Source: an uncultured Eubacteriales bacterium (lineage in GTDB: Bacteria > Bacillota > Clostridia > Christensenellales > Borkfalkiaceae). From it: a DNA stretch of 28,378 nt. This document shows positions 15,574 to 23,529 of this stretch, one piece after another (the stretch's first letter is position 1; every line of letters begins with the position of its first letter). The DNA is taken from assembly GCA_900545325.1 (NCBI GenBank), contig UQZE01000008.1, positions 1 to 28,378 on the forward strand, given 5' to 3'. The position numbers and the translations under genes are program-made. The notes beneath the pieces are model-generated. The model was given only the letters and a program-made list of their open reading frames with translations. It was not told where the DNA came from and ran no database searches.

Positions 15574-17370
15574 ATGGGAAAGACGATCGGTATCGATTTA
15601 GGAACGACAAACTCGTGCGTAGCCGTTATGGAAAACGGCGAACCCGTTGTAATAGCGAACGCGGAGGGCAACAGAACCACCCCGTCGGTGGTGGGTTTCC
15701 AGAAGGACGGCGAAAGGCTGGTCGGCCAGGTGGCGAAACGCCAGGCCGTGGCCAACGCGGACAGGACGGTTTCCTCCATCAAAAGGCATATGGGGTCGGA
15801 TTATAAGGTGAATATCGACGGCAAGGCTTACACTCCGCAGGAAATATCCGCCATGATCCTTTCCAAGCTGAAAAAGGACGCGGAAAGCTATCTCGGCGGC
15901 ACCGTTACGGACGCCGTCATCACCTGCCCCGCTTACTTTACGGACAGCCAGAGGCAGGCCACCAAGGACGCGGGCAAGATCGCGGGGCTCAACGTCCTGC
16001 GCATCATCAACGAGCCTACGGCGGCGGCGCTGGCGTACGGTCTCGATAAAGAGGGAAAGAGCCAGAAAGTCATCATCTACGACCTCGGCGGCGGCACGTT
16101 CGACGTGTCCATCATGGAAATCGGCGACGGCGTTTTCGAAGTTTTGGCGACCAACGGCAACAACATGCTCGGCGGCGACGACTTCGATAAGCGCATTATG
16201 GATTATCTCGTTTCGGAATTCAAGGCGAAAGAGGGGATCGACCTTTCGGGCGACAAGCTCGCCATGCAGAGGCTGAAAGAGGCGGCGGAAAAGGCCAAGA
16301 TAGAGCTTTCGGGCGTATCCAAAACCAACATCAACCTGCCTTTCATCACCGCGGACGCCACCGGCCCGAAACACCTCGACGTCGATCTGACGAAGCAGAA
16401 GTTCGACGCATTGACGAAAGACCTCGTGGAGGCGACCATCGAACCTTTGAGAAAGGCGATGTCGGACGCGAAGCTTTCGTATAACGATATAGAAAAAGTC
16501 ATTCTCGTCGGCGGTTCTACGCGTATTCCCGCCGTCGTGGACGAAGTGAGAAAGGTTACGGGCAAAGAACCGTTCAAGGGCATCAACCCCGACGAATGCG
16601 TCGCCATCGGCGCGGCGATCCAGGGCGGCGTTCTGAGCGGCGAAGTCAAGGACGTGCTGCTGCTCGACGTAATGCCCCTTTCGCTCGGCATCGAAACGCT
16701 GGGCGGCGTGAGCACCAAGCTCATAGAGAGGAATACGACCATCCCCGTCAAGAAGTCGCAGGTGTTTTCCACCGCGCAGGACAATCAGACGGCGGTAGAC
16801 ATCCATATTTTGCAGGGCGAGCGCGAATTCGCGAAGGACAACAAGACGCTCGGCAACTTCCAGCTGACGGGCATCGCTCCCGCGCCGCGCGGCGTGCCGC
16901 AGATCGAAGTTACGTTCGATATCGACGCGAACGGCATCGTCAACGTTTCCGCAAAAGACCTCGGCACGGGCAAGTCGCAGAACATCACCATCACTTCCTC
17001 GACCAACCTTTCGGAGGCCGATATAGACAGGGCGGTGAAAGAGGCGCAGCAGTACGAAGCCGAAGATAAGAAGAGAAAGGAAACGGTGGAAAACCACAAT
17101 AAGCTCGACGGGCTGATCTTCACCATCGAAAAGACGGTGAAAGATTCCGGCGACAAGATCTCGCCCGAAGACAAGGCCAAAGTGGAAGAGGCCGTGAAGA
17201 AGGCGAAAGAGGAGCTGGAAAGCAACGACAACGACCGCATAGTCAAGGCGACGGAAGAACTTTCCAACGCCACGCAGGAGGTTTTCGCAAAGCTCTACCA
17301 GAACGCGCAGAACGCCCAGGGCGCGCAGAACGACGGCGATACGGAATTCCACCAGGGCGGAGAACAATAA
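15574..17370 (+). CDS. dnaK: Chaperone protein DnaK (Hsp70)
   Basis: The 598-residue ATP-driven chaperone starts after AAAAGGAGAATT. All three Hsp70 signatures are present: IGIDLGTTNSCVAV at 5-18, IYDLGGGTFDVSI near 172, and VILVGGSTRIPAVVDEV near 308. The interdomain linker appears as DVLLLDVMPLSLGIET near 364, and the substrate-binding domain has a normal beta-sandwich and helical lid. The protein lacks the roughly 24-residue segment found in the ATPase domain of Gram-negative DnaK, as expected for Firmicutes. The C-terminal tail ends GDTEFHQGGEQ rather than the acidic EFEEV-type tail common in the family. It acts with GrpE and DnaJ encoded on either side. Confidence 0.97.
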   Translation: MGKTIGIDLGTTNSCVAVMENGEPVVIANAEGNRTTPSVVGFQKDGERLVGQVAKRQAVANADRTVSSIKRHMGSDYKVNIDGKAYTPQEISAMILSKLKKDAESYLGGTVTDAVITCPAYFTDSQRQATKDAGKIAGLNVLRIINEPTAAALAYGLDKEGKSQKVIIYDLGGGTFDVSIMEIGDGVFEVLATNGNNMLGGDDFDKRIMDYLVSEFKAKEGIDLSGDKLAMQRLKEAAEKAKIELSGVSKTNINLPFITADATGPKHLDVDLTKQKFDALTKDLVEATIEPLRKAMSDAKLSYNDIEKVILVGGSTRIPAVVDEVRKVTGKEPFKGINPDECVAIGAAIQGGVLSGEVKDVLLLDVMPLSLGIETLGGVSTKLIERNTTIPVKKSQVFSTAQDNQTAVDIHILQGEREFAKDNKTLGNFQLTGIAPAPRGVPQIEVTFDIDANGIVNVSAKDLGTGKSQNITITSSTNLSEADIDRAVKEAQQYEAEDKKRKETVENHNKLDGLIFTIEKTVKDSGDKISPEDKAKVEEAVKKAKEELESNDNDRIVKATEELSNATQEVFAKLYQNAQNAQGAQNDGDTEFHQGGEQ

Positions 17371-17410
17371 AATAGGCGCCGCTCGCAAAGCGGCTTGAAA
17401 ACGGCGTACT

Positions 17411-17432
17411 GAAAGGCGGGATTCCGCCTTTC
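17411..17432 (+). other. Intercistronic stem-loop between dnaK and dnaJ
   Basis: GAAAGGCGG (17411-17419) pairs perfectly with CCGCCTTTC (17424-17432) around GATT. No T-run follows. It may slow transcription or protect the dnaK message, which would lower dnaJ relative to dnaK. Confidence 0.6.
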
Positions 17433-17454
17433 GGTATTTGCATAAAAAGGGATT

Positions 17455-18600
17455 ATGGCAGCAAAGAATTATTACGAAATTTTAGGGGTTTCCAAAACGG
17501 CGAGCCAGGACGAAATTAAGAGCGCTTACAGGAAACTCGTCAAGCAATATCACCCCGACCTGCACCCCAACGACCCCGTCTGCGCGGAGAAATTCAAAGA
17601 AATCAACGAGGCGAACGAGGTCCTGTCCGACGAAAAACGCAGAAAGCAGTACGATTTCGAGCTGGAACACCCCAACATGGGCGGGTTCGGCGGATTTTCG
17701 GGCGGCGGCGCCGGCGGCGGATTTTCGGGGTTCGGCGGATTTGAAGATATTTTCGGGGATATTTTCGGTTCTTTCGGCGGGGGATCGAGAACGCGCGCGC
17801 AGGCGAAATCGCAGGGCGAGGACATCACCGTGGAAATTTCGCTGAGTTTTCTCGACGCGGCGAAAGGCTGTACGAAGGACATCACATATACGCGCAATCA
17901 GCCGTGCGCTTCCTGTAAGGGAACGGGGGCGAAGAACGGCACCGCATACAAAACGTGCGAAAAGTGCGGCGGCACGGGGCAGGTGCAATACGTGAACAAC
18001 AGCGGATTTTTCCGTTCGGTGAGCGTGCGCGCCTGCGACGAATGTCACGGCACGGGCAAAAAGATTATAGATACCTGCCCCGACTGCAAGGGCAAGGGAT
18101 ACGTGCGTTCCACCACCAAGGTTACGCTCAATATCCCCGCGGGCGCGGATACCGGCAGCTATATGCGCAAGCGCGGCTACGGCGAGGCGAGCAGGAACGG
18201 CGGCGAGGCGGGCGATCTTATCGTCGTGTTCAAGGTGGAGGACAGCAAGATCTTCCGCCGCAAGAACTTCGATCTTTACGTCGATCTGCCCATCTCTTAC
18301 AAGACGGCGGCGCTCGGCGGCAAGGTGGAAGTGCCCACGATAGACGATACGTTTACTTATACCATTCCCGAGGGAACACCGAGCGGCAAGACCTTCTGCG
18401 TGCGGGGCAAGGGCATACGGGGGGCGCGCGGTTCGGGCGATCTCTATATCGTCGTCAGCGTGGAAATTCCCGCAAAGCTCACGCGCGAGCAGAAAAAGCT
18501 CATCGAGGAACTGGACGCAAATCTGGACGTGAAACAATGCGAAAAGATGAAGCGTTACAAAGACAATCTGCAAGCCATGTACGGCAGAAACCCATATTGA
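17455..18600 (+). CDS. dnaJ: Chaperone protein DnaJ (Hsp40)
   Basis: The 381-residue type I J-protein stimulates DnaK ATPase. In order it has a J domain with the HPD tripeptide (YHPDLHPND near 32), a Gly/Phe-rich linker (residues 76-115), and four zinc-finger repeats of CxxCxGxG form (CASCKGTG, CEKCGGTG, CDECHGTG, CPDCKGKG) between about 148 and 220. C-terminal client-binding beta domains include LYVDLPISYKTAALGG. All zinc-binding cysteines are present. The start follows AAAAAGGGATT. A terminator follows before prmA. Confidence 0.97.
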   Translation: MAAKNYYEILGVSKTASQDEIKSAYRKLVKQYHPDLHPNDPVCAEKFKEINEANEVLSDEKRRKQYDFELEHPNMGGFGGFSGGGAGGGFSGFGGFEDIFGDIFGSFGGGSRTRAQAKSQGEDITVEISLSFLDAAKGCTKDITYTRNQPCASCKGTGAKNGTAYKTCEKCGGTGQVQYVNNSGFFRSVSVRACDECHGTGKKIIDTCPDCKGKGYVRSTTKVTLNIPAGADTGSYMRKRGYGEASRNGGEAGDLIVVFKVEDSKIFRRKNFDLYVDLPISYKTAALGGKVEVPTIDDTFTYTIPEGTPSGKTFCVRGKGIRGARGSGDLYIVVSVEIPAKLTREQKKLIEELDANLDVKQCEKMKRYKDNLQAMYGRNPY

Positions 18601-18624
18601 CGTCCGCTTGAAAGCGGTCGCGCC

Positions 18625-18648
18625 GAAAAAGCCGTACACGGCTTTTTT
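18625..18648 (+). terminator. Intrinsic terminator after dnaJ
   Basis: AAAGCCG (18628-18634), loop TACA, CGGCTTT (18639-18645), followed by more T. The stem is short, so read-through into prmA is likely. Confidence 0.8.
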
Positions 18649-18671
18649 GCGTTCTGAAAAGGAAAAGATAT

Positions 18672-19601
18672 ATGAAGTATACGGAAATAACGGTGCATAC
18701 CACCACGCTCGGCAGCGAGCTGGTGAGCGATATATTCTGGCAGTTCACCGAAGACGGCGTTGCCATTTCTGACGTGAACGACGTGATCGCGCTTTCCAAA
18801 GCCAAGCGCGGAACGTGGGATTACATAGACGAAAAACTGCTTGCGCCCGCGGAAGTGCTCTGCAAAGGATACGTGCCCGCGGACGACGAAAGGACAAAGT
18901 CCGCCGTTCTGTCCGCCCTGCGGCGGCTGAAGGAAAGCGCAGCCGTGCCCGTCGGCACGCTCGAAACCGTGCAGCGCGAAGTGGAGGGCGACGCGTGGAT
19001 CGAAACGTGGAAAGAACACTTCCGTCCGTTCAATATCGGCAAAGTGGTGGTGTGTCCCGCCTGGCTCGATCATGCTCCCAAAGCGGGCGAAACGACGGTG
19101 AAGATAGATACGTTTATGGCGTTCGGCACGGGCGAGCATGAAACTACCTCCATGTGCGTGGAGCTGCTGCAGGAATTCATGCGTCCCGGCGAGACCGTGA
19201 TAGACGTGGGCTGCGGCAGCGGCATCTTGGGCATTACCGCTTCGCTTTTAGGTGCGGAAAAGGTGATCATGACCGACATAGACGAATGTGCCGTTACGGC
19301 GGCGAAGAACAACGCCGCGCTCAACGGCATAAAAAATTACACGGTGGAACTTAAAAACCTCCTGGACGACGAAACCTGCAAGGGCGATATCGTTTTGGCG
19401 AATATCATGGCGGAAATCCTCGTAGGTTTTTCGGGGAATATCGGCGGAAACCTCAACGCGGGCGGCACCGTCATTTTAAGCGGAATTCTGAACACTAAGG
19501 AGGATTTCGTCAAAAACGCCTATACGTCGGCGGGTTTTAAGGAAATAAAGGCGCTCAGGAAGGGCGAATGGGTGGCTCTTGCAATGAAAAAAGCGGTATG
19601 A
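18672..19601 (+). CDS. prmA: Ribosomal protein L11 methyltransferase
   Basis: The 309-residue enzyme transfers methyl groups from S-adenosylmethionine to ribosomal protein L11. The N-terminal substrate-recognition part contains ESAAVPVGTLET, and the family marker FMAFGTGEHETTSMCVELL is near 153. The SAM-binding motif VIDVGCGSGILGI is near 176, followed by VIMTDIDECAV and the catalytic-loop segment DIVLANIMAEIL near 240. Placement after dnaJ and before rsmE is standard in Clostridia. Its stop overlaps the rsmE start (ATGA). Confidence 0.95.
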   Translation: MKYTEITVHTTTLGSELVSDIFWQFTEDGVAISDVNDVIALSKAKRGTWDYIDEKLLAPAEVLCKGYVPADDERTKSAVLSALRRLKESAAVPVGTLETVQREVEGDAWIETWKEHFRPFNIGKVVVCPAWLDHAPKAGETTVKIDTFMAFGTGEHETTSMCVELLQEFMRPGETVIDVGCGSGILGITASLLGAEKVIMTDIDECAVTAAKNNAALNGIKNYTVELKNLLDDETCKGDIVLANIMAEILVGFSGNIGGNLNAGGTVILSGILNTKEDFVKNAYTSAGFKEIKALRKGEWVALAMKKAV

Positions 19602-20302
19602 GAAGATTTTTTATCGATAAAATAGAGGAAACCGTTTCGCTCGTCGGCGAAGAGTTCAGGCACGCCGTAAACGTACTGCGCATCAAAAAGGGCGACGAAG
19701 TCGTGCTCTGCGACAACACCGCTTACGAATATACCGCCGTGGCGGAGGAAATCGGCAAAAATTCCGCCGTCCTGCGCGTAACGGGCAGAAACCTCTGCGA
19801 CAAGGAGGCGAAAACCGAAGTTACCCTGCTTTGCGGATATCTGAAGGGCGATAAAACGGAATATTCCGTGCAGAAGGCCGTGGAGCTGGGCGTAAAGAAG
19901 ATCGTTGTTTTCCGTTCGGAATTCTGCGCGGCGTATATGAACGAAAACAAGCTCGCGCGGCTCAACAAGGTTTCTGCGGAGGCGGCCAAACAATGCGGCC
20001 GTTCGGTCGCGCCCGCCGTGCTCTATGCGGACGATTTTGCCTCAGCGCTCGATATGATCGACGCGGAGAACAAGCTTTTCGCCTGCGAATTTGCGGGCGG
20101 AAGCACGGCGGATCTTCGCTCGCTTTCGGGTTCGACCGCGGTCGTGGTCGGCTCGGAGGGCGGTTTTTCCCAACGCGAGGCGGCGCTCGCGCGGGAAAAG
20201 GGCTTTTCTACGGTATGGCTGGGCAAGCGCATTTTGCGCGCCGACACCGCCGCCGTCGCCGTTCTTTCCGTCGTCATGTGGAATCTCGGAGAACTGAAAT
20301 GA
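19598..20302 (+). CDS. rsmE: 16S rRNA (uracil-1498-N3)-methyltransferase
   Basis: The 234-residue SPOUT-class methyltransferase modifies U1498 of 16S rRNA. It starts at MRRFFIDKIEE inside the prmA stop codon; an upstream in-frame ATG at 19568 lies wholly in prmA and is not favoured. The N-terminal PUA-like domain has HAVNVLRIKKGDEVVLCDN. The trefoil-knot catalytic part shows LLCGYLKGDKTEYSVQKAVELG, EAAKQCGRS, and VVGSEGGFSQREAALA with LGKRILRADTAAVAVLSV. Its own stop overlaps the next gene by ATGA, giving a tightly coupled prmA-rsmE-mtaB block. Confidence 0.95.
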   Translation: MRRFFIDKIEETVSLVGEEFRHAVNVLRIKKGDEVVLCDNTAYEYTAVAEEIGKNSAVLRVTGRNLCDKEAKTEVTLLCGYLKGDKTEYSVQKAVELGVKKIVVFRSEFCAAYMNENKLARLNKVSAEAAKQCGRSVAPAVLYADDFASALDMIDAENKLFACEFAGGSTADLRSLSGSTAVVVGSEGGFSQREAALAREKGFSTVWLGKRILRADTAAVAVLSVVMWNLGELK

Positions 20303-21531
20303 AGATATGCGTTTTTACCCTCGGATGTAAGGTCAACAGCTCGGAAAGCGATTCGCTCGTGCGCGGGCTGAAGGAGAGCGGCTACGAAGTATGCGAGCAG
20401 CTCGAACCTGCGGACGTCTACATAGTGAATACCTGCGCGGTTACGGCGGAGGCGGAAAAAAAGTCCCGCCAGACGGCGGCGCGCATCGCAAAACTCAATC
20501 CGCAGGCGAAGATCATCTTTACGGGCTGCGCCTGTCAGAAAGACGCGGCGAGTTTCAGTAAAAAAGGAAACGTGCAGCTCGTAACGGGCGTGTTCGACAA
20601 GGGAAAAATCCTCGGCATGCTCGAACGCGAGGGGGTGGTAATCGCGCCCGAAAGCAAGGAGTTTGAAGAACTCGAACCGCCGCTTTCCGACCGCGCGAGG
20701 AGCTACGTCAAGGTGCAGGACGGCTGCAACAATTTCTGCTCCTACTGCATCATTCCCTATCTCCGCGGCAGATCGCGCTCGCGCGCGCCCGAAAGCGTAC
20801 TGCGGGAAATTTCCGCCGTGCCTTCGGCGGAGGTCGTTCTCGGCGGCATCAACCTTTCCGCATACGATTACGGAGGCGAGAGGCTGAGCGGGCTGATCGG
20901 CGAATTGAAGGGCGTAAAGAAACGGATCAGGCTGGGTTCGCTCGAAGTGAACGTCATAGACGAAGAATTTCTGCGCGCCCTGCAAGGGCTGGAAGATTTT
21001 GCCGAGCAGTTCCATCTGTCCCTGCAGTCCGGTTCGGACGCCGTGCTCAAAGCCATGAACCGCCGTTATACGGCGGAAGAATATCTCGAAAAGGTCGCGC
21101 TCATCCGCCGGTTTTTCCCGTACGCGGGTATAACTACGGACATTATCGCGGGATTTCCCACGGAAACGGAGGCGAACTTTGTGGAAACGCTCGCGCTGGT
21201 CAAAAAGGCGGAATTTTCCGATATACATTGCTTTTGCTATTCGCCGCGCAGCGGCACCGTGGCCTATAAAATGAAGGATCTGCCGCCCGAAACCAAACGC
21301 GCACGTCTGAACGAACTGCTCAGGGAAAAAGAATACTGCCGCAGAAAGTTTGAGAAAAAGAACATCGGCAGGCGGGAAAAAGTGGTCGTGGAAGAGGTGG
21401 AAAACGGTTTTTCCGTCGGCTATACGGGCAATTATCTGCGGGCGTATATCAAAGACGTGTTGCCCTGCGGAGAAATTTCTGTTATAATAAAGAAAAGGCA
21501 TCTCGACGGGGTGCTCTGCGAAAAAATATAG
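20299..21531 (+). CDS. mtaB: tRNA t6A37 methylthiotransferase MtaB
   Basis: The 410-residue radical-SAM enzyme inserts a methylthio group into t6A37 of tRNAs reading ANN codons. The start is MKICVFTLGCKVNSSES at the rsmE stop. The N-terminal UPF0004 domain supplies three cysteines for the auxiliary cluster (LGCKVN, NTCAVT, TGCACQ). The radical-SAM loop CNNFCSYCIIP near 142 is intact, followed by LRGRSRSR, LGGINLSAYDYGG and LQSGSDAVLKAMNRRYT. The C-terminal region is TRAM-like. The GCKVN opening and LRGRSRSR favour MtaB over MiaB. It is followed after 10 bp by a HIT gene. Confidence 0.94.
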   Translation: MKICVFTLGCKVNSSESDSLVRGLKESGYEVCEQLEPADVYIVNTCAVTAEAEKKSRQTAARIAKLNPQAKIIFTGCACQKDAASFSKKGNVQLVTGVFDKGKILGMLEREGVVIAPESKEFEELEPPLSDRARSYVKVQDGCNNFCSYCIIPYLRGRSRSRAPESVLREISAVPSAEVVLGGINLSAYDYGGERLSGLIGELKGVKKRIRLGSLEVNVIDEEFLRALQGLEDFAEQFHLSLQSGSDAVLKAMNRRYTAEEYLEKVALIRRFFPYAGITTDIIAGFPTETEANFVETLALVKKAEFSDIHCFCYSPRSGTVAYKMKDLPPETKRARLNELLREKEYCRRKFEKKNIGRREKVVVEEVENGFSVGYTGNYLRAYIKDVLPCGEISVIIKKRHLDGVLCEKI

Positions 21532-21541
21532 GAGGATAGTT

Positions 21542-21880
21542 ATGGATTGCATATTCTGCAAAATAAGAAAAGGGGAAATCCCCTCCGAAAAGGTCTATGA
21601 GGACGATATGATGATGATCATTAAGGACATCGATCCCAAGGCGGAAAAGCATTATCTCTGCATACCGAAAAACCATTTCAAACTGCTTTCGGAAATGACG
21701 GAGGAGGACGAAAGTCAGCTTGCGCATTGTTTTAAGACCATTCCGCAACTCGGCGAAAAACTCGGCCTCGGCGGCGGATACCGCCTGATCATAAACCAGG
21801 GCGACGACGCGGGGCAAAGCGTGTTTCATCTGCACATACATATACTTGCGGGGCAGAAAATGGCGTGGAATCCCGCGTAA
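21542..21880 (+). CDS. HIT-family (HINT-like) nucleotide hydrolase
   Basis: The 112-residue protein has the HIT signature HLHIHILAG near 97 (HxHxHxx) with the catalytic middle His, and the N-terminal zinc-type CIFCKIRKGEIPSEKVYEDD. Family members cleave phosphoramidates such as AMP-lysine or adenosine phosphoramidates, in the cytoplasm. The start follows ATAGGAGGATAG. It is the last gene of the prmA-rsmE-mtaB run and no convincing terminator is seen in the 100 bp after it. Confidence 0.93.
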   Translation: MDCIFCKIRKGEIPSEKVYEDDMMMIIKDIDPKAEKHYLCIPKNHFKLLSEMTEEDESQLAHCFKTIPQLGEKLGLGGGYRLIINQGDDAGQSVFHLHIHILAGQKMAWNPA

Positions 21881-21984
21881 CGGCGGAAAAACTCCGCGCC
21901 GACCGCAAGCGCTTTTATTCGACCTTTTTCGCATAAAAAGCGGCCGTTATTTTGCCGAATTTTGAAAAAACGGCTGAAAATCCG

Positions 21985-22013
21985 TTGACAATTTTCCCTC
22001 GTTTTGATATATT
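21985..22013 (+). promoter_or_regulatory. rpsU promoter
   Basis: TTGACA (21985-21990), a 17-bp spacer and TATATT (22008-22013). The start is predicted near 22020, about 43 bases before the rpsU ATG. Confidence 0.87.
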
Positions 22014-22062
22014 AAGACTGTTGAAAAACGAGTAACCGCCAAAGGGCAAAGGAGGGTTGTAA

Positions 22063-22242
22063 ATGTCAACGGTTCGCGTAGGTGAAAACGAAAATATCGA
22101 CAGCGCATTGAGAAGATTTAAGAGAAAATGCTCGCGTGACGGTATCATCGGCGATTTGCGTCGTAAGGAACATTACGAAAAGCCTTCCGTAAGAAGAAAG
22201 AAAAAATCGGAAGCGGCGAGAAAAAGAAGCATGAAAGGGTAA
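22063..22242 (+). CDS. rpsU: 30S ribosomal protein S21
   Basis: The 59-residue basic protein begins MSTVRVGENENIDSALRRFK and continues with RDGIIGDLRRKEHYEKPSV and a Lys/Arg-rich tail, the standard S21 pattern. It binds near the 3' end of 16S rRNA and helps translation initiation. A strong AAAGGAGGG precedes the ATG. It has its own promoter and terminator. In many Firmicutes yqeY follows, but here an unrelated gene follows instead. Confidence 0.97.
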   Translation: MSTVRVGENENIDSALRRFKRKCSRDGIIGDLRRKEHYEKPSVRRKKKSEAARKRSMKG

Positions 22243-22246
22243 AAAT

Positions 22247-22279
22247 TACCTGCCGGATTTTACGGCAGGTATTTTTTTT
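22247..22279 (+). terminator. Intrinsic terminator after rpsU
   Basis: TACCTGCCG (22247-22255), a 7-nt loop, CGGCAGGTA (22263-22271), then eight T. Confidence 0.95.
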
Positions 22280-22302
22280 ACGATTGCGAAAATTAAGGAT
22301 TT

Positions 22303-22725
22303 ATGTCGAAAGAGGGAAAAGGTATGGCAAGCGAAGCGAAAACGTTCAAACAGTATGCGAAAGAGGCTAAACACAGAATGAAAACGGGCTTTTGGCAGAG
22401 TTATCACGAAAAGCTCGAAAGGGAAGTGGAGCGGGCGGAACAGGCGGGCATCGCTCCCTCCAAAGTTCTGGAATACTACATGGAAAAGGCGGACAAGACC
22501 ATTTATAACCGCAATCAGGAGGAAGAGGCTTTTTACGGCAAAGTTAAACGCCTTTTGGACGAAGAGGGGGAAACCGCAAACATCATCGGCAAACTCACCG
22601 ACAAGGCTTATTACGATACGCTGAGTTACGAGCAGAAACAGCGCTATACGCTGGAGCTTTCTCAAAAATACCGCAAGGCGCTGGAACGCTACGAAAAGGA
22701 AAAGCAATTCGAATATTTTCAATAA
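22303..22725 (+). CDS. Uncharacterised charged helical protein
   Basis: I do not recognise the family. The 140-residue product (or 133 if the ATG at 22324 is used) is rich in Lys, Glu and Tyr, has no cysteine, no membrane segment and no signal peptide, and looks almost wholly helical. Recurrent heptad-like stretches occur, such as YHEKLEREVERAEQAG near 44 and LSQKYRKALERYEKEK near 118. Codon use and composition match the housekeeping neighbours. The first ATG has AAGGA close by; the second has GAGGGAAAAGG. It follows the rpsU terminator by 23 bp with no clear promoter, so it may depend on read-through from rpsU. A ribosome-associated role is only a guess from position. Confidence 0.7.
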   Translation: MSKEGKGMASEAKTFKQYAKEAKHRMKTGFWQSYHEKLEREVERAEQAGIAPSKVLEYYMEKADKTIYNRNQEEEAFYGKVKRLLDEEGETANIIGKLTDKAYYDTLSYEQKQRYTLELSQKYRKALERYEKEKQFEYFQ

Positions 22726-22845
22726 AACGTACGGATTATGTACGCCTGCGGAAATGGAATGGGTGCGGACTATACCGTCGTGCGCTGTCGGCTGCCTTGC
22801 GGGCGGAAAACTGCGGTTTCGTCGCGGCCGCCGTGTTTTTGCAAA

Positions 22846-22875
22846 TAAAAAAGCCGCTTTTTAAGCGGCTTTTTC
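22846..22875. terminator. Bidirectional terminator between convergent genes
   Basis: AAGCCGCTT (22851-22859) pairs with AAGCGGCTT (22863-22871) around TTT, flanked by an A-run and a T-run. It serves the charged-protein gene on the plus strand and mazF on the minus strand. Confidence 0.92.
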
Positions 22876-22884
22876 GAGTGGTTG

Positions 22885-23238
22885 TTATTTCGCTTCTTTG
22901 CCGAACCCCAGGCTGATGAGCAGGGCGTTATCCACCTTTCTCATGCAGAGAGGGGAAAGTTCTCCGATACGTTCCTTTAAGCGCCGTTTATCCAGCGTGC
23001 GGATTTGTTCCAGCAGGACGACGGAATCTTTTACGAGACCGAAGTCCGCAGCCGAAAGTTCGATGTGCGTTGGCAGTTTCGCTTTGTTGATCTTGCTCGT
23101 TACCGCCGCGGCGATCACCGTCGGGCTGTATTTGTTTCCGATATCGTTCTGCACGATGAGGATCGGCCGTACGCCGCCTTGTTCACTGCCGACAACGGGG
23201 CTTAAATCCGCATAATACAGTTCTCCTCGTTTGATCAT
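22885..23238 (-). CDS. MazF/PemK-family endoribonuclease toxin (EndoA-like)
   Basis: The 117-residue protein has the typical opening MIKRGELYYADLSPVVGSEQGG with RPILIVQND (the catalytic Arg region), TVIAAAVTSK with the catalytic Thr-Ser, and a C-terminal KVDNALLISLGF. The length and sequence fit the Bacillus EndoA/MazF class, mRNA interferases that cut at short sequences. The start is set at ATG 23238 because TTGGAGAA lies just upstream; a TTG at 23250 overlaps that site. In Firmicutes the antitoxin gene normally lies just upstream in the same operon; here the roughly 440 bp upstream hold a tRNA locus and no antitoxin-like frame. An unlinked antitoxin or a domesticated RNase are both possible. 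Confidence 0.92.
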   Translation of the reverse strand: MIKRGELYYADLSPVVGSEQGGVRPILIVQNDIGNKYSPTVIAAAVTSKINKAKLPTHIELSAADFGLVKDSVVLLEQIRTLDKRRLKERIGELSPLCMRKVDNALLISLGFGKEAK

Positions 23239-23330
23239 AAGATTCTCCAATACGCTTATTCGACCCCATACTTACAGTTTATGTAGAAATACCTGCGGGG
23301 GTTAATAGAATTATTGCCCGAACCCTGCGA

Positions 23331-23336
23331 ATTATA
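23331..23336 (-). promoter_or_regulatory. Possible -10 box of the mazF-like gene
   Basis: TATAAT on the minus strand, about 93 bases before the mazF ATG. A TTACGG 19 bases further up is a weak -35. It diverges from the tRNA-locus promoter. Confidence 0.35.
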
Positions 23337-23364
23337 CAAAAGTTTTTTAACTTTGCCGTAAGAT

Positions 23365-23393
23365 TTGACATTGCGCGGAAAATGTAGTAAAAT
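23365..23393 (+). promoter_or_regulatory. Strong promoter facing the tRNA-Arg locus
   Basis: TTGACA (23365-23370), a 17-bp spacer and TAAAAT (23388-23393). The predicted start is near 23400. The transcript would pass the partial tRNA at 23487 and reach the intact tRNA at 23692. Confidence 0.85.
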
Positions 23394-23486
23394 AAAAACG
23401 TTCCTTTGAAAAACAGATATGTTTCGTTATAGGGGCTCGAGTGCATAATCGTATGCCCGGACGGCCGGTCGGCTCGGCGTTGAAAA

Positions 23487-23529
23487 GCTTCCGTAGTTAA
23501 ATGGATATAACAGCCCCCTCCTAAGGGTG
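23487..23529 (+). pseudogene. Partial tRNA-Arg(CCU): 5' half only
   Basis: CCGTAGTTAAATGGATATAAC and then CCCTCCTAAGG match the intact tRNA 205 bases further on, covering the acceptor 5' end, D arm and anticodon loop. The anticodon stem pairs at only three positions (GCCCC against GGGTG), and no TTCGA T-loop or acceptor 3' strand follows. The match ends just past the anticodon loop, a known crossover position for tRNA-targeting integrases. It is probably an old integration junction or a duplication scar. Confidence 0.75.

Noticed and set aside
15598..17388. A 596-codon open frame on the minus strand opposite dnaK.
   Set aside because: It is a codon-bias shadow of dnaK; the product is Arg/Val/His-rich with no recognisable domain and no RBS. 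Similar long shadows lie opposite dnaE, pfkA, mtaB and others.
19993..20299. A 102-residue N-terminal extension of MtaB.
   Set aside because: It lies in rsmE in another frame and is Arg/Gly-rich; the conserved start MKICVFTLGCKVN is at 20299.
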